In this document: positions 34,056 through 44,044 of the stretch, piece after piece | How positions within the stretch are numbered: the first letter of the stretch is position 1 | Layout: every line of letters begins with the position of its first letter | Assembly (NCBI GenBank): GCA_030248225.1 | Contig: JASANE010026561.1 | Coordinates: 38,425 to 102,424 of the forward strand | Reading direction: 5' to 3' | DNA: 64,000 bases | DNA from: Trileptium ribeirensis | Lineage: Eukaryota > Nematoda > Enoplea > Enoplida > Thoracostomopsidae | Translations under genes and position numbers: made by a program | The notes under the pieces: model-generated | Databases searched by the model: none | What the model saw: only the letters and a program-made list of their open reading frames with translations | Told to the model about the DNA's origin: nothing

Positions 34056-35180
34056 GAGGGCACATCAAAATTCCGCCACATTTTTTGCAGTCCATGGAAA
34101 GGCCAGCATCGTAAAATTGCGGATTGTATTAAAAAGTATTTTTTAGCCATGAATTACATAACGTTTACAATTATTATGTCTTTGTTTAATCATAATTATG
34201 CCTAACTTCCTTCCTGTTCAATGTTGTATATCTACATTATGCTAGAAGTAATGCTGCCAAAAGTTTTATCGTCTACCAGCCGAATATTTTCGACTACGAG
34301 ACAAGTACATTTTAAACGGAGCGAGTGAAACGAGTTGAATTTTAACTGATGGCGCTAGGGGGAAAACGCGAAACCACAGCGGTGGGAACGGGCACCGCGA
34401 AGTCGGCGTGGAAAGAAGACCCTGTTGAGCTTGAAGGGAAAAAATTTTTTTGTCCGTCGCTGTCATTCATAGCTCATTTTCGGATGGACGGATTTCGACA
34501 ATTTTTTATTCGATAGCAAAAGTGATGATCATGTGCTTTTGGATAAACTCGGGCAGCTCCGACCTCATATTCATGGTCAAAATGGCAAAAACAGATTTTT
34601 AAGGGTTCTTTGCCAAATCTGGCCTTACGGTTCCTGTATTCCGCATCTCATGCTTCGCGAAATACATAAGCTTCGTATCGCAAGACCAGACCACGACGCT
34701 ACATCAGCGCATCGATACAACTTTGCTGACCACGGCTTTTTTGTAGGACCACTCCCTGTGCCAGCCAAAAGTATGGTTCGTCGACCCTTTGCCACAAATA
34801 GCGATTTTTCAAATTTCGCCATTTCATTGCTTGTTGTTACTTTACAATGAGTGCCTATTGATTATTAAGCGCGCTGAATACGATGGCTTTGATACCTATG
34901 ATCCAACTTGGCTAAGTTATACCTTTTCATGAGGCTTCAAGGGTTTTACGCTCGACGAACCATAGTCTTACCAAAAAAGTTTTCATTTCTCTGATTATGT
35001 ATTGCGTGAAGGGTAACAGAATGTTCTATATATAGGTACTTCTGAAGGCTGAATACCATGGCTTGGTTATTCAGAGTGCAGCACGAGTGTCTCATGCTTG
35101 TTCAGATGTTTTCATTTTGTTTACTGTCGATGAACCCGATTTCCAGGATCTAGTCGGTCAATAATTTGGTACAAGTCATT

Positions 35181-35403
35181 CTGACCTGTCCACAGCCCTT
35201 CGAAAAGTGGGGGGACTTTGGGGGGCGCATGTTCATTCTCGGCGGAAATTTCAAAGTGGCGCAAATTTTAAAATTTTGAGACAAAAATCTTTTGTTAGTT
35301 GAGTATGGGGTTTCGGTCGAGTGGAGGGACTGACATGTGGGAAAATCTCATGAATAAGGTGGATGTTGAAAATTGGGGGTTCAAGAAACGTGGACAGGAT
35401 AGG
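35181..35403. mobile_element. MITE with CTGTCCACAG termini, copy 2 (internally deleted)
   Basis: Left end CTGACCTGTCCACAG, right end GTGGACAGGATAGG. The flanks GTCATT and GGCATT form a 6-bp duplication with one mismatch. At 223 bp it lacks much of the AT core of copies 1 and 3. Confidence 0.7.
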
Positions 35404-35498
35404 CATTAAAATAGTCTAAAAATAGAGGTTTTTCATTGTGGCATTCTTACAATGAACACATAATGCTCATGTGACTGATTATGAATGATCATGTCATT

Positions 35499-35700
35499 CG
35501 TGATGCCATCTTATGTAATCAGCTACGCCCCGCTATTAGTTATATAATTATGCAAATAAGTTCTGTGTATACAGGTTGTACATTTTTGCCATAAACATTT
35601 CGTGATGCCATCTTATGCAATCAGCTACGCCCCGCTATCAGTTATATAATTATGCAAATAAGTTCTGTGTATATAGGTTGTACATTTTTGCCATAAACTA
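35499..35700. repeat. 102-bp tandem duplication
   Basis: Two adjacent units begin at 'cgtgatgccatcttatg' and end at 'tacatttttgccataaac', differing at only a few positions. It is a recent local duplication inside S copy 1. Confidence 0.85.
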
Positions 35701-36205
35701 TGGTACTTCATTTGACTTCTTGCAACGCAGCATAGTGCTACATCGGTATGCTGAATACAATGATTTGATTATCCAGAGTGCAGCGTACATGTTTTATGCC
35801 TTGTCATGAGTTTTTAATGCTCTTAGGGTCAGTAAACTTGATTTCCAGAATACAATCTGTCTTCAGTTGTTTGGTTACGTAATGCGTAAATGTCACCAAT
35901 AATTTATTGTCTATATAGGTTTTCCAGTGGCTGAATACGATGGGTTGGTTATATAGAGACCAGCGCTAATACTTGATGCGTTGTCAATTGGTTTCGATTG
36001 CTTCAGGGTCGACGAGGCTCTGGAATTTTCAATGGGTTCAGGGTTCAAGATGTTTTAGGGCGGTACATAGATCAAACGCAGCCTGTTACAGTGGATTAAA
36101 AAATAACTTAAAAATGAAACAAAGCTTTCTCCGTTTCATCCTCAACTTGCGAGATACAATTATTAAAAGTGGGGCTATAATCTAATTGTATTTAATTTCT
36201 AACAG

Positions 36206-36648
36206 GACGCCGATCCGCTTCGGTCGTGAGAGGCTCTCGGGCATTAAGTGTTGCAAGAGGAGCTGATTCGTACACTCCTATGTTTTGTTCACATCGTCGT
36301 CATAGTCGACTCGAAAATTTGCGCACACTAATCATTGCGGGAAATCGTCTGCTGCAGATCAGTCTTCGACTATTGGAAGACTTGGCAACATTACAGGCCG
36401 GTGTCACCGACAGCGAAAATCTGAGTATAATCAGTGGGAGCCTGGTTACGTCATCACGAGAAGCAGCAAGTAATCACGACACACGTCCGCGATCGAATGT
36501 CTCAAATTCATCAAACTCGGCTCAACGAAGCTCTAAGCAACAACACCATCCAACGAAAAAGAGAAGCGCCAGTCGACAAAGCGGTGGTTCTGCATCTAGC
36601 GGACGTTCTTGTGGACGCGCGTCTATATCGGATTTACCAGCAATTAAG
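36206..36648 (+). CDS. Lrrk: Lrrk-like protein, LRR exon with long disordered insert
   Basis: Acceptor 'tttctaacag' ends at 36205 and donor AAG|gtcagg follows 36648. Its first two bases complete the codon left open at 19158, and it ends in phase 0. It encodes a basic stretch (GRRSASVVRGSRALSVARG) and one LRR (LENLRTLIIAGNRLLQISLR). About 85 residues rich in Ser, Gln, His, Lys and Arg follow, including QRSSKQQHHPTKKRSASR. That insert looks disordered, and its RxxS-type sites could be phosphorylated, which is inference. The next exon resumes LRR sequence in phase. Confidence 0.85.
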
Positions 36649-37332
36649 GTCAGGTTATTCTAGTCTACAGTGTCTACTGAACTAATAAATGTATTGTATC
36701 GTTTTGCGTGACCGTTTACATTGTACGAACAATTTGTTTTGCTATGTGTGAGTATACTTTAAGTTCGTTCAGCTGGGTGTTTGTTAAAACAATTCACGAT
36801 TTCGAGTACACGGATTGAACTCTATTTTCTTTTCTACGCGGTCATATTTTCTATAGACCAATACGTAGGTGCTGTCTGCGGTCACTGCAATTTAATCGGA
36901 CTCGCTTACAACGCACGCAAATATCGCGTTTCTTGATAGAGGTCGTAATTATGTCGCACTCAGTACTTTTACGACATGAGTTGTTTTTTATGTGCAACTA
37001 AAGGCTTGAATGTGCTTGGTTGGCCAACAGCACGCGTGAATCATTCTTGTGCATATTACACGTATTGCGATTAATAATCTGAGTGTATTTTAGTTTGTTT
37101 TAGTTATAACATGCAATTTGTTTTTTGAATTGCAACAGGTTTTTGAATAATTCATCAATTTATTAAAACCTTGGTTAATATACTTTAAGATGTGTATCTG
37201 ATTTCTTCCGGCTAACAATCCCGAAATTATTTCTGATGGGCGAAAAACTGTTAAAATTTTGGTATACTAGATATCACAACTTGCAGTCAGTCGTTATGCT
37301 GCACACGCTAAATTTTTACAGTACTCTGTATG
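36649..37332. other. Intron 5 left end, no feature seen
   Basis: Intronic sequence before the LTR element. No repeat recognised. Confidence 0.4.
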
Positions 37333-37336
37333 ACAG

Positions 37337-38944
37337 TGTAACGAAAGTACAATCGAACGCTAGGGTCCTATAGTGAATTCAACGCTCTGGACCTTTGGGA
37401 ATGCCCGACTGTCGTTACGAATAGCAATGAACTTTGTTCCTTTTTCAATGTGCAGCTTAAGCCAAATCAATATCTCAAAGTCAACTATCTGCCTGGCCTC
37501 TAAGCTATAATACTATCACTGTCTATGCGTGTATACACAAATAATTCAACTTTACTTATTCTCAGCAAAAAAAATAAACGCCGATTTAATATGAGTAATT
37601 CCTATAAAGGTACCGCGGTTCAAAACAAACAACTCCAATTTAAATGATGAGCAAGGTACGTATGTACAAGATCCACAACACAAAATCCACCAAACTCACC
37701 AACTAGTAAAAATCTCAAAACACAAAACAAAATATATTGTTAAAATATCGCAAAGGCGCGCATGTGCTCTTTAACATTCAACATCATACCGCAGTGTGTC
37801 TATCTTTACTTGTTCACACAAAAATCTTTGTACTGCCTTAATATCCACGAGCCACGTGACTATCCACAACAATCGCCAAATACTAGTATGCTGGGGGGTG
37901 GGTGCTGCTTGCGCAAATAACCGATAAGCATGGATGTCTTTATGCCGGAATACAAATGAGCTAAAGTCCAAACTCTTTAAGCTGCTAGGGAACAGAAGTA
38001 ACCGGTTAATACCACCACAAAGTCCAAACCACAATATAGCACTGACTTACAATAACCGCAAAAGTAGAAGTATAGCTAACGAACGTCCTACCAACGAACA
38101 AACTGTCGCGCAATAACTAACGAATAAGACTGACGAACAACTCAAGTGAGGCGAAGCAACAACTATCAAACCCTCTGACTGTCGAACTAACGTGAGGCTG
38201 TGAAATAACTGTTGATCTCGACGGTAGAACTGAAGTGAGGCCTAGAGCAGAGTGCGTGCTGACTTAAGTACCCAGGCTTCGATGCACTTGAATGTCATCT
38301 CTAAGTTATTCTGAGAACTACAAGACTATTAATAGCAAAAGGCACCCCAGTACAAACAAACTCGTTCCAAGGCAACAATGCATATGTCATATGCAACAAA
38401 ATTCAATTAACGATCGAAGACAACTCAGGACTATCCACTCCTATAAACAGAACTATTTGCTTGAAATAGCATAATAAATATGTGCAACATAACTGCACAG
38501 CACATAGTCAAAACCCAGCGCATGAGCAAAAAAAACCGCCCGCAGTGTAATTCGTCGAATTCCACAATGTACTACTGTCGGCACAACACTACTTAGTGTG
38601 CTGATTTAAAATTGAACATTGACACACAAACAATGGATAGCCAAAACAATTTCATCGCCCATGTGAGCACTTTTGCGATTTTTTCAGTATTTGTATAATA
38701 TATACATGAAGAACATATATAAGTTTATATTATTACTAGCAAACTTTTTTTACAAGACTTGTGTGCATGCATACGTAAAGTAAAACGACAAAGCATCATG
38801 GGATCACATAGGCGGTATTGAATAGAATCATAGAATGTAACGTCCGAAGGACATCTTGTCGAATCACGAAATTCTAGTTAAAATAATCTTAGCATCTAAT
38901 GCTTTTTATGCAAAGCGCATGGGCGTTGCCCGCCTCTTGTTACA
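37337..38944 (-). repeat. 3' LTR of the minus-strand retroelement
   Basis: A 1608-bp LTR. On the plus strand it begins TGTAACGAAAGTACAATCG and ends TTGTTACA. It aligns over its full length with 44045-46996 once the LINE is removed. Many substitutions and small indels separate the two LTRs, so the insertion is not recent. Confidence 0.9.
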
Positions 38945-38957
38945 TCCTTTCCACCTT
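38945..38957 (-). promoter_or_regulatory. Polypurine tract (plus-strand primer site)
   Basis: On the minus strand AAGGTGGAAAGGA lies directly against the 3' LTR start TGTAAC, where reverse transcription primes second-strand synthesis. Confidence 0.7.
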
Positions 38958-39369
38958 ATATTGTCCACTCCTGGGGACAGTCAATGTAACTTTAGGTTAT
39001 AGCTGCGGGTTAATACTTCAAAAATGTGGGACAGCCTGACATTGAGTTTAATAACCAAGTCGTTGTGTTTGTTTGCTTCCTTGAATGTCTTTATATAAAA
39101 TTACAAATATATGCTATGCAAATTCGCAAAACTTCTCACATGAGCTACATCTAAACATTAAGCGTGGTAATAGATGATTTTCCAAAAATCTCAATTCCAA
39201 ACTTGCGAATTAAACGTTTTGTCAAAAATTATTATTAATTAATAAATTATAACAAATTCGTGACCATGAAAATATCTCAAAATGGCTCACACGAGTATCG
39301 TTACACATTACGACTGTGTTTTGCAAATAGCTGTAAAGATATAGCAAAACCGCTCACGTGAGCTGTACT
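38958..39369. other. Noncoding between env remnant and 3' LTR
   Basis: AT-rich 3' untranslated part of the element; no ORF. Confidence 0.45.
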
Positions 39370-41206
39370 GTAAACAGTAGGAGAGGACGCGGAATTTTCT
39401 TTCAATTCAATATCATTGCTCTTTTGGTTTTGTGAGTTGCATTTGCAACATCGACAAAATAATTGTTTTAGTTTTTTTGCGAAAATAATATTGCACATAA
39501 ACGATAAGAAAAATCGTCGTGCAGCTATTATTAAACATTTGAATTTGAAATTTTACGCCGGCCCAAGTAATTTCTGATTGAAGTTCTATTCCGGTTTCAT
39601 CAGGCATGAAAAAGGATAACTCCTAAACGTTCCTGCGTAAGCAGCACCATATTTGACATCATTTACTTTACTCCATGCAGGAAGGGCTATATCAGAAAAA
39701 TTAAGTTTAAAATTTTCAATCTTTTGTACTATTACCTCAAAGTCTTGGACCGGCCTTAAACTCTATATTAAAACTTGATCACCAACAATAATGGGAAAAT
39801 AAGAATGTGCAAAAAACATTACACCATGTTCTGATACTCTAATCGTTTCCGCCTTCGTAACCTCTCCACCAGGTTGAACACGAGTGACGTATATATATTC
39901 CTGAGATGTGCGGACTACAATGCCTACACGCGTGCTCTCAATTATCGTTTAAGAGGAATACTGTTTAACACCGAACATGCATGACTTATTTGTAATTGAA
40001 GAGTTACGCAAGTCCTGAAGACTTGTGTCACTTTTACTTGTCGGCAAGGATTCACGCGCGCAGTACCAAAGTCCTGTGCGTCTGCGACAATGCTCTGAGA
40101 TTAGTTCATGAAAATATCCCTTATTTAGCGTTATGTCATATGTAATGAAATTAGGCAAGGACAAGCGAACAGTAGTGTTTGAACTAGGTTGGTTGAGCCC
40201 TACATTTACAGCTCGCATCAGAGGCAAAATATTCTTAACTTTTATCCTAGGAATTTCAAGTATATAACCGAAACCCGTATTCATAATATCCATCATCACA
40301 GAGTACACGGTGACAAAATGATAAAATAATTATGGGTCATGTGCGTATACTGTATCGGCTAAAGAATATTCCCTCTGAACCAATAATCGTATTTGAGCTT
40401 GGGTCAAAATATCGGCCGACAGCGTTCCGTCATTACTAGCCGAGACCGCTACTTTATTTAAATTTCTTACGTCATTTAAAAATACGTTAGTTTGAGACAT
40501 AAAATGTGTGTATACAACATACTGACTCAATATGCATTCAACATAAACCGTTGCCTGTTTAATGTATCTTACTATATCATGTGTTACTGCATATATACGT
40601 TCTTGATTAATGGATAGCTGTTTGATTTGTTCAGCTTCATTATTTACATGTTCCAATAAAGGAACAGTATTTTGGATCGCGATCACCTTAGGTTCGAGCC
40701 TTGATATCTTAACTGTGTTAGCGATACCAACTCCAAGTCCTAACACAGGCATTGCAACTGGAATTGCCACGCCAACAAATCGTTTTATCCCTAGGATGTT
40801 TATAAAACGAGAATGTAAAAGGTTTATCTGTGCAAATAGTTTGAAGTAATTTTTCGTAGAACTCTGAATCCACAGATCCATCGAAATTATTGTTTAACTG
40901 GCGAAGTGCCTTTTGAGTTTCACTATACAAAAATTTATGACCAGTGCAGTTGCAATCTTTTGAATTATTATCTATGTTGAATGTATTTTTTGACATAGTT
41001 TTACATTGCTCATGTGTTTCGTACTTAGTGTGAACTAGTATTGGGACATGAACTGAATCGGCTGCAGTAACAACAAGGCCTCCTGGGACAAACCCAATTC
41101 CAAATGAAGGGAATAAATGCGGGTGTAACATTTTTATTGTACGAACAAATGCAGTATCCGCAGGTATAGTCAATGTACAAAACAGCAGCATTGCAAACAT
41201 AAGCAT
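39370..41206 (-). pseudogene. env-like glycoprotein remnant, broken frames
   Basis: Three open stretches on the minus strand follow each other in different frames (41206-40718, 40881-40330, 40308-39949), with weaker continuation to about 39370. The first begins with a hydrophobic signal-like segment and has several Cys and N-glycosylation sites (NCT, NSS). The second has a Gly/Val/Ala/Pro-rich hydrophobic stretch at about 40790-40720 that resembles a fusion peptide. An amphipathic, coiled-coil-like region comes next. Near the 3' end lie a short hydrophobic segment and a Cys-cluster (CRCCKC) as in a membrane tail. Breaks occur near 40800 and 40310-40330. Position after gag and before the 3' LTR supports env. 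The family (errantivirus-like or other) is not resolved. Confidence 0.62.
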
Positions 41207-41252
41207 AATATATTTGGGGGCCTACTATTCCGTTTTGGCCCGTTTCAAAGGC

Positions 41253-43987
41253 GTTTTTTCAATTTTTTCTATCAGTGTTATTTCTTGGAATCATTGTTTG
41301 TGTTTCCTTATCAACAGTTTTTACTGTTGATTTAGGTACAACAGTGATGGCTCCAGCTAACTGCGGATAAGCCTTTACAACTAGAAGCGCGTTTTGCTTA
41401 GTCAAGGCCTCAATTTCCGGCTTTAGCTAATCTAGCTGAATATTATTTTTGGGTGCGGGTGGTTCATTTTTAGTTGGGTCAGGTTCAGCCGCGGTAGTTG
41501 CGGCAACCACATTTCGTGTTGCTGATTTGACTGCCATTGGACCAACATTAGGTATGTTGGGACGTGTTGGTTTTTGAGGTGGACTGTTTGACGGGAAAAA
41601 GTATTTCTGGTAGTATTGGACCACGGTCTTGATTGGTTCCTATTATTAGGTTGTGGCGGATCACGAAGAATGCAGCTCATAGCCATGTAACAAAGTTTTC
41701 CACAGTTATAACATCTTGGTCCTATTGGGTAAAATTCTGCAGAGGAATTAAATCGAGTTCGGTTTATCATTTGGTTTTGTGATATATTGTTATTTGGTCT
41801 GTATCCTGTGTCGGGACGCCTTGGCGGTAAAGGCCTAGTCATTCCACGTTGTTCTTCACGGGAGTGCTTTATTTTAGAAGACAATACTTTTTGATTTTCA
41901 GTCAAAAGTTCTATTCCACGTGTAATTTGTTCCAATTTCTTATTTGAAATATCCGAAGATGTTGCAACTCCTACCGTAGAAACCAGGGAATAACCGGAAC
42001 CGAAATTTGCCGGAACCGGAACCAGCAACCGGGACCGTCCATTTAAACCGGATCCGGAACCGGAACTTGGTCTTCGAAATTTATAAATAGTAAAACAGAT
42101 GAAGGAATAAATCAAGGTATAATGGATTTAAAATGCATTAAAAATAACTTTTACATTAAACTTAATGTATTGCGGTGGTATTATTGCCTTTCTGAAACTT
42201 TAAAGAGACTGAGGAAGCCAGTAATCTTTAATTATCGATCAAATATGTCGATTTTTGGACACCCAGAGCAAGAAATGTCTTCCACTATACACCATTGCGT
42301 ATACTGCGTCAAATCGAATGTGCTTGCAAAGCTTGGAGCGTAGAATACACACTTTCGCTGCCTTCCTTTACTACACATATGTTTGTTACATGTTCTTCTG
42401 TAGGAACCTTAAAATTATTGGTTTATATGATTCTAAGTGAAAATAATAGATAGAAGGTAATTTTCTGATCAGTAGTCAGGGACACTGTTTAGGTTAGTGC
42501 CAGTAACTTTTGGACAAACAGTGCCCGTAAGTTAGATGATAATGATGATAACTTTCTAATCAGAATGGTATAAATGAGACACACTGTGATGCTGCTCGCA
42601 CAGTTTCAATAAATACAGTTCTTTGCCAAGAAAGCAGTTTCTAGCTGCGTTGCAGATAACGTTAGTTTACTTCAATTTAGACTGATTTACCAAGTTTACA
42701 AGCGCATTGGCTGGTTCTTGAAGCAATTTATCTTAGCCAAGCATACCCTAAGTACTACTGCGTAAGCCATACTCTGTTACCGAGTTGGACCGGTTTAATT
42801 GAAACGTACCCCACAGATTTCTGGATGTGTAAAATAGCTGCTACAAGCATCGACGTGGCTTTGATTTATTAACAAACTCCTACAGGTTATTATGAAAAAT
42901 TCCAACTGAAATCATGTGCCCTACTTAAGTTTCAAACGTCAAATTGCTTAGTTAATCTTTTATTTTGCTTGGTTGTATTGGAGCTTGATCATTGTATAAT
43001 ATATATTGCATAAGTTTGGATCACAGATGAAGCAAAAACGTGGAAAATTTCAAACAAACTTTTTAAACCGGAATTCCAGTTCCGGTATGGTTTTTGCCCT
43101 TTGCCGGAACCGCAACCGGAACACGATTTTTGCCGGAACCGGAATTCCGGTTACTCCCTGGTAGAAACGGTGGGTGTGCACAATATACTTTGCATATATA
43201 ATGGATGGACCAAATCCTCGGCCTCTAAAGATTTGGGCATATCACGAAATACTTGTGACTTTAATTCAGGCGAACGGAGCCCACTGAAAAATCGACTAAT
43301 TATTTTTCGCTCCTAGTTCGCATCACTCTCAGCCGGATATATATTTTTACACGCGCGCTTAATTACTTTAAGGTATGCTGTAACATTTTCACCGACATGT
43401 TGTTGGCGCTGCTCTAACGCCGCTTCATGGTACATTGACCATTCGGTTGTAGCTAATCCATTTCTCAACGCACTCACCAAATCATTGTAATGTCTTTTAG
43501 AGGCGTCAGGGAGAAGATCATAAACGTCTTTAGCTTGATCTTTTAAATACGCTGGTAATACTCTTAGTATTAATACTTCACCGATCAATTTGGCGTCACA
43601 GACTATGTTAAAATTTTCAATCCAAGTGTTAAAATCTTGGCCAGTCAAATCCCCTTTGTAAGGTTTTATTGTACGGTCAAGTTGGTTTGCTAAGCTAGCG
43701 CCATGCGATAATTCACCAAATTCATCTGATAAATTCTGTAAACCCGTACCTACTCTTGTAGCTAGGTCTTTCACGACATGGTCTAATTGACCAATATTCT
43801 TGGACAGTGAATCTACCATTTTCACCTGCTCCTGACGTGACACAGAGTAGACAAAATTATCCGATTCTAAGTACGAAATATTATTTGGATCGTCTTCACT
43901 AGATTCTAATCTTGCCCCAATCCTACTTCTCAAATTATATTCAGCCGTATTGCTCCGCAACCATGGAATCGGCACGATTGAATGCAA
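41253..43987 (-). pseudogene. gag remnant with capsid-like region and altered zinc knuckle, split by a MITE
   Basis: The minus-strand frame from 43987 shows a gag pattern: coiled-coil-like N-terminus, then Y-x-G-D near 43690, F-x-x-WIENF, LPAYLKDQA and a terminal helix region. An in-frame TAG at 43313-43315 interrupts it. The same frame then runs to the MITE (41984-43160), and the MITE plus duplicated target (1185 bp) keeps phase. After the MITE, a CCHC-type knuckle reads CYNCGKLCYMAMSC: the His position is Tyr. A frameshift near 41620 moves to a Pro-rich tail, with a TAG at 41427 and further open sequence to about 41253. A TGA lies just upstream of 43987, and no ATG was found at the start. 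Confidence 0.75.
41984..43160 (-). mobile_element. hAT-type MITE, copy 2 (8-bp target duplication GTAGAAAC)
   Basis: The left end is CAGGGAATAACCGGAAC and the right end GGTTACTCCCTG. GTAGAAAC flanks both sides (41976-41983, 43161-43168). At 1177 bp it is the reverse-oriented sister of 21227-22402. It lies within gag of the LTR element, so it inserted later. Short open stretches inside are not proteins. Confidence 0.9.
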
Positions 43988-44023
43988 CGATCAAAGTTCA
44001 CCAGACTCGGCTATGAAGAACCG

Positions 44024-44042
44024 AATCTCGGTGGGACCTCCA
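44024..44042 (-). promoter_or_regulatory. Primer-binding site matching tRNA-Gln
   Basis: The plus strand reads ATCTCGGTGGGACCTCCA, which is the 3' end of animal tRNA-Gln including CCA. The minus strand (TGGAGGTCCCACCGAGAT) is therefore its complement. It lies two bases from the LTR end at 44045. Confidence 0.85.
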
Positions 44043-44044
44043 AA

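Larger units (their letters stand above)
25630..34060 (+). repeat. Long noncoding repeat family R, copy B
   Basis: This is the longest copy. Blocks correspond to copy C in order: 25630-27860 with 49212-50480; 28740-31140 with 50620-53080; the AT-rich 31380-31990 with 53340-53860; 31990-32890 with 53860-54900; then a tandem region. About 700 bp at 28030-28720 has no counterpart in C. It lies about 120 bp after copy A in the same orientation. Short open stretches (for example 29897-30199) resemble no protein and are not conserved in copy C. Confidence 0.7.
34310..36185 (+). repeat. Repeat element S, copy 1 (unique head, ~180-bp tandem core, tail)
   Basis: The head at 34310-34860 matches 47150-47800 ('ggcgctaggg.gaaaa', 'gacggatttcgacaattttt', 'ttttaagggttctttgccaa'). 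The core consists of units of about 180 bp that share 'gctgaatacaatggtttggttatccagagtccagc', broken here into short pieces at about 34868, 35049, 35754 and 35932. The tail at 36000-36160 matches 56655-56815 ('gggttcaagaggttttagg', 'cttaaaaatgaaacaa'). It is interrupted by a MITE and a 102-bp duplication. It ends just before an Lrrk exon. Confidence 0.65.

Noticed and set aside
42122..42440. Open stretches within the hAT-type MITEs (also 21925-22264)
   Set aside because: The same noncoding MITE sequence gives short peptides in both copies. There is no transposase motif.
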